Source of the DNA: Phytopseudomonas flavescens
Lineage (GTDB): Bacteria > Pseudomonadota > Gammaproteobacteria > Pseudomonadales > Pseudomonadaceae
Direction of reading: 5' to 3'
NCBI RefSeq assembly: GCF_900100535.1
Contig: NZ_FNDG01000009.1
Span: 143,738-207,737 of the forward strand
DNA length: 64,000 nt
Numbering within the stretch: position 1 is the first letter of the stretch; each line of letters starts with the position of its first letter. Of the stretch, positions 18,405-27,911 are shown one piece after another. A program made the position numbers and the translations under genes. The notes under the pieces are model-generated. The model was given only the letters and a program-made list of their open reading frames with translations. It ran no database searches and was not told where the DNA came from.

Positions 18405-19433
18405 ATGAAGATGGTCAAAACCACCCTGGCGATGTTGACCACCGCCGCCGTTCTGGGCGCCGCGGGCATGGCTCACGCCGGCGCCACCCTGGATGCCGTG
18501 AAGAAGAAAGGTTTCGTACAGTGCGGTGTCAGTGATGGCCTGCCTGGCTTCTCGGTGCCGGATGAGAAAGGCAACTATCAGGGCATCGACGTCGACATTT
18601 GTCGCGGTGTCGCCGCAGCAGTGTTCGGTGACGCGACCAAGGTCAAATACAGCCCGCTGACCGCCAAGGAGCGTTTCACCGCGATCCAGTCCGGTGAAGT
18701 CGACGTGCTGTCGCGCAACACTACCTGGACCAGCTCCCGTGATGGCGGCATGGGCCTGGTGTTCACCGGTGTGACCTACTACGACGGCATCGGCTTTTTG
18801 GTCAACAAGAAGCTCGGCGTCGCCAGCGCCAAGGAACTGGATGGCGCGACCATCTGTATCCAGGCAGGTACCACCACCGAGCTGAACGTCTCCGACTACT
18901 TCCGCTCGAACGGCCTGAAATACACCCCGATCACCTTCGACACCTCCGACGAGAGCGCCAAGTCCCTGGAAGCCGGGCGTTGCGACGTGCTGACCTCCGA
19001 CCAGTCGCAGTTGTACGCACAGCGCATCAAGCTGGGCGCGCCGGATGACTGGGTAGTACTGCCGGAAGTGATCTCCAAGGAGCCGCTGGGCCCGCTGGTT
19101 CGTCGTGGCGACGAAGACTGGATGGCTATCGTCAAGTGGACGCTGTTCGCCATGCTCAACGCCGAGGAACTGGGTGTCGACTCCAAGAACGTCGAAGCCC
19201 TGGCCAAGGAAACCAAGAACCCTGACGTCGCCCGTATGCTCGGTGCCGACGGTGAGTACGGCAAGGATCTGAAGCTGCCCAAGGACTGGGTCGTGCAGAT
19301 CGTCAAGCAGGTCGGTAACTACGGCGAAGTCTTCGAGCGCAACATCGGCAAAGGCAGTGAGTTGAAAATCGAGCGTGGCCTGAACGCTCTGTGGAACAAA
19401 GGTGGTCTGCACTACGCGCCTCCCGTGCGTTGA
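18405..19433 (+). CDS. aapJ: General L-amino acid ABC transporter, substrate-binding protein
   Basis: Periplasmic binding protein of the broad-range L-amino-acid transporter AapJQMP. The 342-residue product has a signal peptide (about 1-25, ending AHA-G) and a family-3 solute-binding fold: VKKKGFVQCGVSDGLPGFS, then FTAIQSGEVDVLSRN and the hinge region. Length matches known AapJ (about 341). It heads a four-gene operon with permeases and ATPase immediately downstream. Confidence 0.95.
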   Translation: MKMVKTTLAMLTTAAVLGAAGMAHAGATLDAVKKKGFVQCGVSDGLPGFSVPDEKGNYQGIDVDICRGVAAAVFGDATKVKYSPLTAKERFTAIQSGEVDVLSRNTTWTSSRDGGMGLVFTGVTYYDGIGFLVNKKLGVASAKELDGATICIQAGTTTELNVSDYFRSNGLKYTPITFDTSDESAKSLEAGRCDVLTSDQSQLYAQRIKLGAPDDWVVLPEVISKEPLGPLVRRGDEDWMAIVKWTLFAMLNAEELGVDSKNVEALAKETKNPDVARMLGADGEYGKDLKLPKDWVVQIVKQVGNYGEVFERNIGKGSELKIERGLNALWNKGGLHYAPPVR

Positions 19434-19497
19434 TTGACCTGTCGCCCGGCAGCCGGCTGCCGGGCGATTTTCGTTCCGCTATACCTGGGGCATTCCC

Positions 19498-20676
19498 ATG
19501 CAGAAAAACATCGGCGCACCGCAGGGGTTCTCCCTCAGCGATCCACGTGTGCGCGCCTGGCTATTCCAGATCATCACCGTTGTGGCCGTGGTCGCGATGG
19601 GATGGTTCCTGTTCAGCAACACACAGACCAACCTGCAGCACCGGGGTATCACCTCCGGCTTCGACTTCCTCGAGCGCAGTGCCGGCTTCGGCATCGCCCA
19701 ACACTTGATCAGCTACACCGAAGCGGACAGCTATGCTCGCGTGTTCGTCATCGGCCTGCTCAACACCCTGCTGGTGTCGTTCATCGGCATCGTGCTGGCC
19801 ACTTTCCTCGGTTTCATCATCGGTATCGCGCGGCTGTCGCCAAACTGGATGATCAGCAAGCTGGCGACCGTCTATATCGAAGTGTTCCGCAACATCCCGC
19901 CGTTGCTGCAGATTCTCTTCTGGTACTTCGCCGTGCTGCTGCCGCTGCCCGGGCCGCGTGCCAGCATCAACGTCGGCGACAGTTTCTTCCTCAGCAACCG
20001 CGGCCTGAACATGCCGGCTGCCGAGGCCACAGGGGCCTTCTGGCCGTTCGTGGCCGGCCTGCTTGTGACCCTCGTCGCCATCGTGCTGATGACCCGCTGG
20101 GCCAACAAGCGCTTCGAAGCCACCGGCGTGCCGTTCCACAAGTTCTGGGCGGGCCTGGGCCTGGCGATCGCCATCCCCGCGCTGTTCGCGCTGGTCTTCG
20201 GCAGCCCGCTGCACTGGTCTGTACCGGAGCTCAAGGGCTTCAACTTCGTCGGCGGCTGGGTGATGATCCCCGAGTTGCTGGCGCTGACCATCGCGTTGAC
20301 CGTCTACACCGCGGCCTTTATCGCCGAGAACGTGCGCTCCGGGATCAACTCGGTCAGCCACGGGCAGACCGAAGCGGCTCGTTCCCTGGGGCTGCGCCCG
20401 GGCCCGACCCTGCGCAAGGTGATCATTCCCCAGGCCATGCGCGTGATCATTCCACCGCTGACCAGCCAATACCTGAACCTGGCGAAGAATTCTTCCCTGG
20501 CCGCCGGTATCGGCTACCCGGACATGGTCTCGCTGTTCGCCGGTACGGTGCTCAACCAGACCGGCCAGGCCATCGAGGTGATTGCCATCACCATGAGCGT
20601 GTACCTGGCGATCAGTATCAGCATTTCCCTGCTGATGAACTGGTACAACAAGCGCATCGCGCTGATCGAGCGGTGA
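19498..20676 (+). CDS. aapQ: General L-amino acid ABC transporter, permease
   Basis: Inner-membrane permease of AapJQMP, 392 residues with about eight hydrophobic segments. The EAA loop that contacts the ATPase is visible as GQTEAARSLGLRPGPTLRKV, and the extended loop between membrane segments is typical of AapQ. Starts 64 bp after aapJ and ends 12 bp before aapM. Forms a heterodimeric channel with AapM. Confidence 0.94.
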   Translation: MQKNIGAPQGFSLSDPRVRAWLFQIITVVAVVAMGWFLFSNTQTNLQHRGITSGFDFLERSAGFGIAQHLISYTEADSYARVFVIGLLNTLLVSFIGIVLATFLGFIIGIARLSPNWMISKLATVYIEVFRNIPPLLQILFWYFAVLLPLPGPRASINVGDSFFLSNRGLNMPAAEATGAFWPFVAGLLVTLVAIVLMTRWANKRFEATGVPFHKFWAGLGLAIAIPALFALVFGSPLHWSVPELKGFNFVGGWVMIPELLALTIALTVYTAAFIAENVRSGINSVSHGQTEAARSLGLRPGPTLRKVIIPQAMRVIIPPLTSQYLNLAKNSSLAAGIGYPDMVSLFAGTVLNQTGQAIEVIAITMSVYLAISISISLLMNWYNKRIALIER

Positions 20677-20688
20677 GGACCTAGCGCA

Positions 20689-21789
20689 ATGAGCACGACC
20701 CATATCTTCAAGCCGGATCAGCCGCCACCCAGCGCCAGCGTTGGCGTGGTCGCCTGGATGCGCAGCAATCTGTTCTCCAGCTGGCTCAATACCCTGCTGA
20801 CCTTCTTCGCCATCTACCTCGTCTGGCTGATGGTACCGCCGCTGCTCAAGTGGGCGTTCATCGACGCCAACTGGGTGGGCACCACTCGCGCCGATTGCAC
20901 CCAGTCAGGCGCCTGCTGGGTGTTCATCCAGGCGCGCTTCAGCCAGTTCATGTACGGCTTCTACCCCAGTGAACTGCGCTGGCGCGTGGACCTGACCGCC
21001 GTACTGGCGATCATCGGCGCAGCACCGCTGTTCATTTCCCGCTTTCCGCGCAAGGCCATCTATGGCATCGGCTTCCTGGTGATCTACCCGGTGGTTGCCT
21101 GGTGCCTGCTGCATGGTGGTGTGTTCGGCCTGGAAAACGTACCGACCAGCCGTTGGGGCGGCCTGATGCTGACCCTGGTGATCGCCGCGGTGGGGATCGC
21201 CGGCGCATTGCCGCTGGGCATTCTGCTGGCCCTGGGGCGCCGCTCCAACATGCCGGCGGTGCGGGTGGTCTGCGTGACCTTCATCGAGTTCTGGCGTGGC
21301 GTTCCGCTGATCACCGTACTGTTCATGTCTTCGGTGATGCTGCCGCTGTTCCTGCCCGAGGGCATGAGCTTCGACAAGCTGATGCGGGCGCTGATCGGGG
21401 TGATCCTGTTCCAGTCGGCCTACATCGCCGAAGTGGTGCGTGGTGGTCTCCAGGCGATTCCCAAGGGGCAATACGAAGCGGCCGGCGCCATGGGCCTGGG
21501 CTACTGGCGGATGATGGGCCTGGTGATCCTGCCGCAAGCGCTCAAGCTGGTGATTCCGGGCATCGTCAACACTTTCATCGCCCTGTTCAAGGACACCAGC
21601 CTGGTGATCATCATCGGCCTGTTCGACCTGCTCAACAGCGTCAAGCAGGCGGCCGCCGACCCGGCGTGGCTGGGCATGGCGACCGAGGGCTATGTGTTCG
21701 CTGGCCTGATTTTCTGGATTTTCTGTTTCGGCATGTCCCGCTACTCCCTCCATCTGGAGCGGAAGCTCGATACCGGCCACAAGCGTTAG
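20689..21789 (+). CDS. aapM: General L-amino acid ABC transporter, permease
   Basis: Second inner-membrane permease of AapJQMP, 366 residues. The EAA loop reads GQYEAAGAMGLGYWRMMGLV, and conserved membrane segments around EFWRGVPLITVLF and LFKDTSLVIIIGLFDLL fit the His/Glu/Gln permease family. It is located 12 bp behind aapQ and 11 bp ahead of aapP, consistent with one transcript and equal stoichiometry. Confidence 0.94.
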   Translation: MSTTHIFKPDQPPPSASVGVVAWMRSNLFSSWLNTLLTFFAIYLVWLMVPPLLKWAFIDANWVGTTRADCTQSGACWVFIQARFSQFMYGFYPSELRWRVDLTAVLAIIGAAPLFISRFPRKAIYGIGFLVIYPVVAWCLLHGGVFGLENVPTSRWGGLMLTLVIAAVGIAGALPLGILLALGRRSNMPAVRVVCVTFIEFWRGVPLITVLFMSSVMLPLFLPEGMSFDKLMRALIGVILFQSAYIAEVVRGGLQAIPKGQYEAAGAMGLGYWRMMGLVILPQALKLVIPGIVNTFIALFKDTSLVIIIGLFDLLNSVKQAAADPAWLGMATEGYVFAGLIFWIFCFGMSRYSLHLERKLDTGHKR

Positions 21790-21800
21790 GAGTCACTTAG

Positions 21801-22562
21801 ATGAGCGAAGCAAACAAGCAACCCAGCGCCGAGCCGATCATTCAGTTGCAGGGCGTGAACAAGTGGTACGGCCAGTTCCACGTCCTCAAGGACATCAACC
21901 TGGACGTGCGCCAGGGCGAGCGTATCGTGCTGTGCGGCCCGTCGGGCTCGGGCAAGTCCACCACCATCCGCTGCATCAACCGTCTGGAGGAACACCAGGC
22001 CGGTCGCATCGTGGTCGATGGCACCGAACTGACCCGGGACCTCAAGGACATCGAGACCGTGCGCCGCGAAGTGGGCATGGTGTTCCAGCACTTCAACCTG
22101 TTCCCGCACCTCACCGTGCTGCAGAACTGCACGCTGGCGCCGATGTGGGTGCGCAAGATGCCCAGGCGCAAGGCGGAAGAAATCGCCATGCACTTCCTCG
22201 AGCGTGTGCGTATTCCGGAGCAGGCCCACAAGTTTCCGGGGCAACTGTCCGGCGGCCAGCAGCAGCGTGTGGCCATTGCCCGTGCCCTGTGCATGAAGCC
22301 GAAGATCATGCTGTTCGATGAGCCGACCTCGGCACTTGACCCGGAAATGGTCAAGGAAGTACTCGACACCATGATAGGCCTGGCCCAGGACGGCATGACC
22401 ATGCTCTGTGTGACCCACGAAATGGGCTTCGCCCGCACCGTGGCGGATCGGGTGATCTTCATGGACAAGGGCGAGATCGTCGAACAGGCCGAGCCCAACG
22501 CCTTCTTCGACAATCCGCAGAACGAACGGACCAAGCTGTTCCTCGGGCAGATCCTGCACTGA
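21801..22562 (+). CDS. aapP: General L-amino acid ABC transporter, ATP-binding protein
   Basis: Cytoplasmic ATPase that powers AapJQMP. The 253-residue product shows Walker [10 protein letters not shown], the Q-loop ([14 protein letters not shown]), the ABC signature LSGGQQQR, Walker [13 protein letters not shown] and the switch histidine in CVTHEM. AGGAGTCACTTAG precedes the ATG. Last gene of the operon; followed by a dispersed repeat and then a terminator. Confidence 0.96.
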   Translation: MSEANKQPSAEPIIQLQGVNKWYGQFHVLKDINLDVRQGERIVLCGPSGSGKSTTIRCINRLEEHQAGRIVVDGTELTRDLKDIETVRREVGMVFQHFNLFPHLTVLQNCTLAPMWVRKMPRRKAEEIAMHFLERVRIPEQAHKFPGQLSGGQQQRVAIARALCMKPKIMLFDEPTSALDPEMVKEVLDTMIGLAQDGMTMLCVTHEMGFARTVADRVIFMDKGEIVEQAEPNAFFDNPQNERTKLFLGQILH

Positions 22563-22574
22563 GAACGAACTTAC

Positions 22575-22795
22575 CATCTGCTGCGCGTCGGCCCTGCGCG
22601 TTAAAAACAGGCTGGATCACCAGCCCGGTCGGAAAGCCGCTTGCGGCTAACGCACTGTAGTGCGGTCCCGGAGGGGCGAGCGAAGCGAGTTATGCTCATG
22701 TACAAAAGTACACTCGCATGCGAGCCCGGTCCGCTTGCTCGCCTGTTTTTGCGGGGCCGCCTAGGCCTTGCAGGACTCTAGCTTGCTAGATCGAA
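22575..22795. repeat. Dispersed inverted-repeat element, copy B (extended)
   Basis: Shares the core CTGCTGCGCGTCGGCCCTGC, GTTAAAAACAGGCT, GCTCATGTACA and the 3' end CCTTGCAG-ACTCTAGCT-GCTAG with the element at 4181-4323. About 100 bp extra is present in its middle, itself made of small hairpins (GGCTGGATCACCAGCC; AAGCCGCTTGCGGCTAACGC). The outermost terminal arms of copy A are not conserved here. Confidence 0.7.
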
Positions 22796-22802
22796 AGTAT
22801 TG

Positions 22803-22832
22803 GAAGGGAGCCTCAGCAGGGCTCCCTTTTTC
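22803..22832 (+). terminator. Rho-independent terminator of the aap operon
   Basis: Stem AAGGGAGCC (22804-22812) with GGCTCCCTT (22820-22828) and a run of five T residues. It lies about 240 bp after aapP, beyond the repeat element, so the repeat is probably transcribed with the operon. The remainder of the 360-bp gap up to the next gene shows only that gene's leader. Confidence 0.88.
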
Positions 22833-22923
22833 GTTGTGATGAAGGCGTATCAATGGCCGATATGCCCTATCGTCGGCTCGGCGTTTTGCGGCGATACTCT
22901 GCGCATCGCCCAGGAGCTCAGCC

Positions 22924-23430
22924 ATGTCCCACCCGAATGCCGATGTGATCACTCGTTTCTACCAGGCCTTCCAGCAGCTGGATGCCGAGCGCATGGTGGG
23001 TTGCTATGCGCCTGGTGTCAGCTTCAGTGACCCGGCATTCGGCACCCTGACCGGTGACGATGCTGCAGACATGTGGCGCATGCTGACCACCCGTGCCAAG
23101 AACTTCTCCCTGACCTTCAGCGATGTGCAGGCCGATGCCAATGGTGGTAGCGCCAACTGGGTGGCCACTTACCTGTTCAGCCAGACCGGCCGCACCGTGG
23201 TGAACCGCATCCAGGCGTCGTTCGTGATTCGTGATGGATTGATCGTCGAACACCGTGATCAGTTCGATATGTGGCGCTGGTCCGCTCAGGCGCTGGGTTT
23301 TCAGGGCCTGCTCATCGGCTGGACGCCGCTGCTGAAAAACACCGTGCGCAGGCAGGCCAGGAACGCTCTGCGGCAGTTCCAGGCCGCCCGTGCGTCAGCC
23401 GGGCAGCAAGGTGTAGAGGCGCACAGGTGA
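22924..23430 (+). CDS. NTF2-like (SnoaL-type) family protein
   Basis: A 168-residue protein with the NTF2-like cone fold: an N-terminal helix pair (VITRFYQAFQQLDAERMVGCY), the phrase APGVSFSDPAFGTLTG, and C-terminal strands VNRIQASFVIRDGLIVEHRDQFDMW. Such proteins are small-molecule binders, isomerases or hydrolases; no specific catalytic set can be named. AGGAG lies 7 bases before the ATG. The C-terminal 40 residues are basic and outside the domain. Stand-alone gene behind the aap terminator. Confidence 0.8.
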   Translation: MSHPNADVITRFYQAFQQLDAERMVGCYAPGVSFSDPAFGTLTGDDAADMWRMLTTRAKNFSLTFSDVQADANGGSANWVATYLFSQTGRTVVNRIQASFVIRDGLIVEHRDQFDMWRWSAQALGFQGLLIGWTPLLKNTVRRQARNALRQFQAARASAGQQGVEAHR

Positions 23431-23535
23431 ACGGAGTGGTAGGCTTCCCGGTCTCAATCTTCATCGATGAATGGCCCGGTGCATGTAAAGAGGCCGTTCG
23501 TTGCGTGAAAGTCCGTCTACCAGAGTATTTCGATC

Positions 23536-24246
23536 ATGAGTGTTATGTCGCTATCACCCAGTAAAGCCAAGGCATGGAGCGTGCACGCGGTAACCGCCAG
23601 TGGGGTCATCCTCGGCATGCTGGCCTTGTTGGCCCTGATCGAGGGGAGGGCGCAAAGCTGCCTGCTGTGGTTGGGGTTGGCGCTTCTGGTTGACGGCTTG
23701 GACGGCACCCTGGCGCGCAAGTACGACGTCAAGGTGGTGCTGCCGCATTTCGACGGCTCGACCCTCGACCTGGTGATCGACTACCTCACCTACGTATTCA
23801 TCCCGGCGATCTTCGTCTACCGCTTCATCCCGCTGCCCGAGTACACGCTGCTGCTCTCCGTGGGCGTCATCCTGCTGTCGTCGCTGTTCTGCTTCTGCAA
23901 CGTCAACATGAAGAGCAAGGACAACTACTTCGTCGGCTTCCCGGCGGCGTGGAACGTGGTGGTGGTGTACCTCTACCTGCTCGACTTCGAGCCTTGGGTG
24001 ACCTTCCTGGTCATCATGGTGCTGGCCGGCCTGACGCTGACCCGCATGAAGTTCCTGCACCCGTTCCGGGTCAGACAGTTCATGCCGTTGAACATCGCGG
24101 TGACCATGGTCTGGATGTTCGCTTGTGCGCTGCTGATCCTGCAGTTCCCGAACCAGCCGCTGTGGTTGCTGGCGCTGTGGGGCCTGTCTTCGGCGTACTT
24201 CGTCGGCATGTGCGTATGGCGCTCTGCCCGCGAATGGTTCGCCTGA
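23536..24246 (+). CDS. pcs: Phosphatidylcholine synthase (CDP-alcohol phosphatidyltransferase)
   Basis: Condenses CDP-diacylglycerol with choline to phosphatidylcholine in the inner membrane. The catalytic CDP-alcohol motif is present in the Pcs-specific spacing D56-G57-x2-A60-R61-x12-G74-x3-D78-x3-D82. The 236-residue length and about seven or eight membrane segments match Pcs, which is known from Pseudomonas aeruginosa and rhizobia. The pathway needs external choline; no choline transporter gene is adjacent. It is followed 9 bp later by a GIY-YIG gene. Confidence 0.92.
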   Translation: MSVMSLSPSKAKAWSVHAVTASGVILGMLALLALIEGRAQSCLLWLGLALLVDGLDGTLARKYDVKVVLPHFDGSTLDLVIDYLTYVFIPAIFVYRFIPLPEYTLLLSVGVILLSSLFCFCNVNMKSKDNYFVGFPAAWNVVVVYLYLLDFEPWVTFLVIMVLAGLTLTRMKFLHPFRVRQFMPLNIAVTMVWMFACALLILQFPNQPLWLLALWGLSSAYFVGMCVWRSAREWFA

Positions 24247-24255
24247 TCGCCGGCA

Positions 24256-24570
24256 ATGAGCGTTACGCCGGACAAAATCTGGTTCGTCTATCTGGTGCGT
24301 GCCGCCAATGGCGCGCTCTATTGCGGCATCAGTGACGATCCACTGCGCCGTTTCGCCCAGCATCAGAGCGGCAAGGGCGCCCGCTTCTTCTTTTCCAGCC
24401 CGGCAGTGGCCCTGGTCTACAGCGAAAGCTGTATCGGCAAGGGCGATGCCCTGCGCCGCGAGCGGGCGATCAAACGGCTGGGCAAGGGCGCCAAGGAAAC
24501 GCTGGTGGCCACTGGGAGCCTCATGCATGTCCTTGATGAGCACTCATCAGCCCCAGTGGGTTCTGCCTAA
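24256..24570 (+). CDS. GIY-YIG nuclease-fold protein (YhbQ/UPF0213-like)
   Basis: A 104-residue single-domain protein. The GIY-YIG core is seen as [22 protein letters not shown], followed by [10 protein letters not shown] and [11 protein letters not shown], all landmarks of the YhbQ/UPF0213 group. These stand-alone domains are proposed DNA-processing enzymes; E. coli YhbQ has been linked to nuclease activity. It sits 9 bp behind pcs and may be cotranscribed without a functional link. Confidence 0.88.
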   Translation: MSVTPDKIWFVYLVRAANGALYCGISDDPLRRFAQHQSGKGARFFFSSPAVALVYSESCIGKGDALRRERAIKRLGKGAKETLVATGSLMHVLDEHSSAPVGSA

Positions 24571-24613
24571 GCTGAGTTAAGCTGCAGGCCTCATCCGTTT
24601 CCGGAGGTCTCCA

Positions 24614-25549
24614 ATGTCTGAGCTGATTCTGCACCATTACCCCACGTCGCCCTTCGCTGAAAAGGCACGTCTGTTGCTGGGTTTCAAAGACCTGGCCTGG
24701 CGCTCGGTGCAGATCCCGCCGGTAATGCCCAAGCCGGATCTCACTGCGCTTACCGGCGGCTACCGCAAGACGCCGGTTCTGCAGATCGGTGCCGACATCT
24801 ACTGCGACACCGCGTTGATCGCCCGCCGCCTGGAAGCGCATCAGCCACAGCCGGCACTGTTGCCGCACTCCCAGGCGTTCGCTATCGCCGCCTTCGCCCA
24901 GTGGGCCGACTCGGTGGTGTTCCAGCACGCGGTCAGCCTGGTGTTCCAGCCCGAATCCATCGCCGTGCGCTTCGCCAAGGCGCCTCCCGAGTTCGTTCAG
25001 GCCTTCGTCGCCGACCGTGCCAAACTGTTCGCCGGTGGCCAGGCCAGCCGTTTGCCCGCCGAACAGGCCAGGCACCAGTGGCCGGCGTTCATGGCGCGCC
25101 TGCAGGCCCAGCTGGAGGCGGGCGGTGGTGAGTTCCTGTTCGGTGAGGCGAGCCTGGCCGATATCGCCATGGCCCACCCGCTGTGGTTCCTGCGTGCGAC
25201 GCCGGTGACCTCGCCCCTGGTCGATGGCTATCCGGCCGTCTCGGCCTGGCTGGAGCGGGTGCTGGCGCGAGGGCATGGTACATCGCAGTCGTTGAGCAGC
25301 GAGGAGGCCATCACGGTGGCCCACGAGGCCACCCCGGCGCCTCTGCCGACTGAGGCATTCAGCGACCCCAACGGTTTCGCCAACGGCCAGGCCGTGGCGA
25401 TCTCCGCCATCGACTACGGCGTGGATGCGGTGGAAGGCGAGCTGTTGTTCGCCGGGGTGGAAGAGCTGATCGTGCGCCGCGAGGATCCCCGGGCCGGGGT
25501 CGTGCACGTGCACTTCCCGCGGCTCGGCTTTGCTATCGAGGCGCGCTGA
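24614..25549 (+). CDS. Glutathione S-transferase family protein
   Basis: A 311-residue cytoplasmic protein with an N-terminal thioredoxin-like GST domain (LILHHYPTSPFAEKARLLLG, then the cis-proline region KTPVLQIGADIYCDTALIAR) and a helical C-terminal GST domain to about residue 210. An extra 90-residue tail follows the usual GST length and is predicted to be beta-rich. GGAGGTCTCC gives a strong ribosome site. Detoxification or isomerase function is possible; substrate unknown. Confidence 0.85.
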   Translation: MSELILHHYPTSPFAEKARLLLGFKDLAWRSVQIPPVMPKPDLTALTGGYRKTPVLQIGADIYCDTALIARRLEAHQPQPALLPHSQAFAIAAFAQWADSVVFQHAVSLVFQPESIAVRFAKAPPEFVQAFVADRAKLFAGGQASRLPAEQARHQWPAFMARLQAQLEAGGGEFLFGEASLADIAMAHPLWFLRATPVTSPLVDGYPAVSAWLERVLARGHGTSQSLSSEEAITVAHEATPAPLPTEAFSDPNGFANGQAVAISAIDYGVDAVEGELLFAGVEELIVRREDPRAGVVHVHFPRLGFAIEAR

Positions 25550-25563
25550 GGCTCGACTCAGTC

Positions 25564-25648
25564 CGTAGGGTGGGGCGGGGCGCGTAGCTGACGCTCTTTT
25601 CATCCACCTTTGCGGCCGCGATGGTGGTGGATGAGGCGTCACCCTACG
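25564..25648. repeat. CGTAGGG-family dispersed repeat, copy 1
   Basis: Begins with CGTAGGGTG and ends with its complement CACCCTACG. The interior contains GATGGTGGTGGATGAGG, shared with the copies at 39949-40060 and 42060-42178. It fills the space between the convergent GST and eutC genes. Confidence 0.75.
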
Positions 25649-25650
25649 AA

Positions 25651-26460
25651 CTAACGCTGATCCGGCAGCAGGAAGTTGCCCGGCCCGGCGTTTTCCAGGG
25701 TCGGCACTTCGGCTTCGTCCTTGAGGTCGACGCCCGACAGCTGGCGGCGGCAGGCCTCGCGCATCAGGTACATCAGGCGAAAGGTCGCCATACCGTAGCT
25801 GAGGCCTTCCAGGCGCACGTTGGAGATGCAGTTGCGGTAGGCGTCGTTGAGGCCGACCCGTGGCGCATAGGTGAAGTACAGGCCCAGGCTGTCCGGGGAA
25901 CTGAGGCCCGGGCGTTCGCCGATGAGGATCACCGTCATCTTCGCTCCCAGCCGTTCGCCCACCTCGTCCGCCACCGCGACCCGGCCCTGCTCCACCAGGG
26001 TGATCGGCGCCAGCATCCAGCCTTCCTCGTTGATCTGCTCCAGCAGTTTTTCCAGGAACGGCAGGCTGTGGCGGTGCACCGCCAGTGACGACAGCCCATC
26101 GGCGATGACGATGGCCAGGTCATAACCACGGCCCTTTTGCGCAGCATATTCATCCAGCGCGCGGGCGGACTCTTCGTCGAGGCGTCGGCCGAGATCCGGA
26201 CGCTGCAGGTAGGTATGCCGATCGGTCGCAGCGCTTCGCGCCAGCAGGGTATCGAGCCCACGGCCCTGCAGCTCCTCGCGCAGCCCCTCATGGTCAAACG
26301 GCAGGTGCACGGCGTCGCGGGCCTGGGCATGGGCGAACTGGAAATCCAGCTGCGCGGCGGTCGGCAGGCTGGTGCCCGCCCGGCCCAGGGCGATACGGGC
26401 CGGGGTCAGTTGCCGCAGCTGCTGCCAGGGATTTTCGGTGGTAGGGGATTGGTCTGCCAT
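25651..26460 (-). CDS. eutC: Ethanolamine ammonia-lyase, small subunit
   Basis: Small subunit of the adenosylcobalamin-dependent lyase that splits ethanolamine into acetaldehyde and ammonia. The 269-residue protein shows EutC landmarks: [16 protein letters not shown] near the start, [14 protein letters not shown], the cobalamin-contacting [18 protein letters not shown], and [12 protein letters not shown]. It follows eutB by 9 bp. Neither a reactivase (eutA) nor microcompartment genes are present, as is usual in pseudomonads. Confidence 0.95.
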   Translation of the reverse strand: MADQSPTTENPWQQLRQLTPARIALGRAGTSLPTAAQLDFQFAHAQARDAVHLPFDHEGLREELQGRGLDTLLARSAATDRHTYLQRPDLGRRLDEESARALDEYAAQKGRGYDLAIVIADGLSSLAVHRHSLPFLEKLLEQINEEGWMLAPITLVEQGRVAVADEVGERLGAKMTVILIGERPGLSSPDSLGLYFTYAPRVGLNDAYRNCISNVRLEGLSYGMATFRLMYLMREACRRQLSGVDLKDEAEVPTLENAGPGNFLLPDQR

Positions 26461-26469
26461 GCTGCCCTC

Positions 26470-27864
26470 TCAAGCCAACTGCGCCAGGGCCTGGCGAAAC
26501 GCCGGCGGCAACTCGTCGCCCATGCGCAGTCGGCCGCCCTGCTGCTGGAAGATGCCCATGCGTGCCAGCCACTGTTCGAACTCCGGGGCGGCGTGCAGGC
26601 CCAGTACCTTGCGGGCGTAAAGCGCATCATGGAACGAGGTGGTCTGGTAGTTGAGCATCACGTCGTCGGAACCGGGAATGCCCATGATGAAGTTGATGCC
26701 GGCGGTGCCGAGCAGGGTCAGCAGTATGTCCATATCGTCCTGGTCGGCTTCGGCATGGTTGGTGTAGCAGATGTCGCAGCCCATGGGCACGCCGAGCAGC
26801 TTGCCGCAGAAGTGGTCCTCCAGGCCGGCACGGATGATCTGCTTGCCGTTGTACAGGTACTCGGGGCCGATGAAGCCGACCACAGTGTTGACCAGGAAGG
26901 GATTGAAGTGCCGGGCCACCGCGTAGGCGCGAGTCTCGCAGGTCTGCTGGTCGACGTCGTGGTTGGCGTTGGCCGACAGGGCGCTGCCCTGGCCGGTCTC
27001 GAAGTACATCAGGTTGTTGCCCAGGGTGCCGCGCTTGAGGCTCAAGCCGGCCTCGTAACCTTCCTGCAGCACCTTGAGGGTGACCCCGAAGCTGGCGTTG
27101 GCCGCCTCGGTGCCGGCGATCGACTGGAACACCAGGTCCAGCGGCGCACCGCGCTCGATGGCGGCGATGGAACTGGTGACGTGGGTCAGCACGCAGGACT
27201 GGGTAGGGATCTCGTAGCGCTGGATGATCGCATCGAGCATCTCCAGCAGGGCACGGATCGAACTCGCGCTGTCGGTGGCCGGGTTGATGCCGATCATTGC
27301 ATCGCCATTGCCGTAGAGCAGGCCGTCGAGAATGCTGGCGGCGATACCGGCCGGATCGTCGGTGGGATGATTGGGCTGCAAGCGGGTGGACATTCGCCCG
27401 CGCAGCCCCATGGTGTTGCGAAAGCGGGTGACCACGCGGGTCTTCTGGGCCACCAGCACCAGATCCTGCACACGCATGATCTTCGACACGGCGGCAGCCA
27501 TCTCCGCTGTCAGCCCCGGCGCCAGGGCGCTCAGGCTGGCTTCGTCGGCAGCCTCACCGAGCAGCCAGTCGCGCAGCCCGCCGACCGTCAGGTGGCTGAC
27601 CGGAGCGAAGGCCGCCGCATCGTGGGTGTCGATGATCAGCCGGGTGACCTCGTCCTTTTCGTAGGGAATCAGCGCTTCCTGCAGAAAATGCTTGAGCGGC
27701 ACGTTGGCCAGAGCCATCTGCGCCGCGGCGCGTTCCGCGTCGCTCTGCGCGGCGATCTCGGCCAGGTAATCGCCAGAACGCGCCGGGCTGGCCTTGGCCA
27801 TCAGCTCGCGCAGGCTGTCGAAGTGCCAGGTCATGTTGCCGATGGTATGGGTGAAGCTAGCCAT
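26470..27864 (-). CDS. eutB: Ethanolamine ammonia-lyase, large subunit
   Basis: Catalytic TIM-barrel subunit of ethanolamine ammonia-lyase, 464 residues against about 453 in E. coli. Family segments include NDDPAGIAASILDGLLYGNGDAMIGINP, CVLTHVTSS, FETGQGSALSANANHD, and GADVC-equivalent MGCDICYTNHAEADQDD. With EutC it forms the B12 enzyme giving acetaldehyde, which must be oxidised by an aldehyde dehydrogenase encoded elsewhere because none is in this cluster. Lies 47 bp behind the permease gene. Confidence 0.96.
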   Translation of the reverse strand: MASFTHTIGNMTWHFDSLRELMAKASPARSGDYLAEIAAQSDAERAAAQMALANVPLKHFLQEALIPYEKDEVTRLIIDTHDAAAFAPVSHLTVGGLRDWLLGEAADEASLSALAPGLTAEMAAAVSKIMRVQDLVLVAQKTRVVTRFRNTMGLRGRMSTRLQPNHPTDDPAGIAASILDGLLYGNGDAMIGINPATDSASSIRALLEMLDAIIQRYEIPTQSCVLTHVTSSIAAIERGAPLDLVFQSIAGTEAANASFGVTLKVLQEGYEAGLSLKRGTLGNNLMYFETGQGSALSANANHDVDQQTCETRAYAVARHFNPFLVNTVVGFIGPEYLYNGKQIIRAGLEDHFCGKLLGVPMGCDICYTNHAEADQDDMDILLTLLGTAGINFIMGIPGSDDVMLNYQTTSFHDALYARKVLGLHAAPEFEQWLARMGIFQQQGGRLRMGDELPPAFRQALAQLA

Positions 27865-27911
27865 ATATCCATTCTCCTGTCGTAGCCGCCACAGCGGCCA
27901 CTCGGGGCCAA

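Noticed and set aside
22575..22795. Structured non-coding RNA gene after aapP
   Set aside because: The hairpin-rich sequence is explained by a dispersed repeat family also present at 4181-4323; no separate promoter is evident.
26137..27885. Long plus-strand frame (about 582 codons) opposite eutC and eutB
   Set aside because: It spans two well-defined minus-strand genes and has no recognisable domain, so it is a shadow frame.
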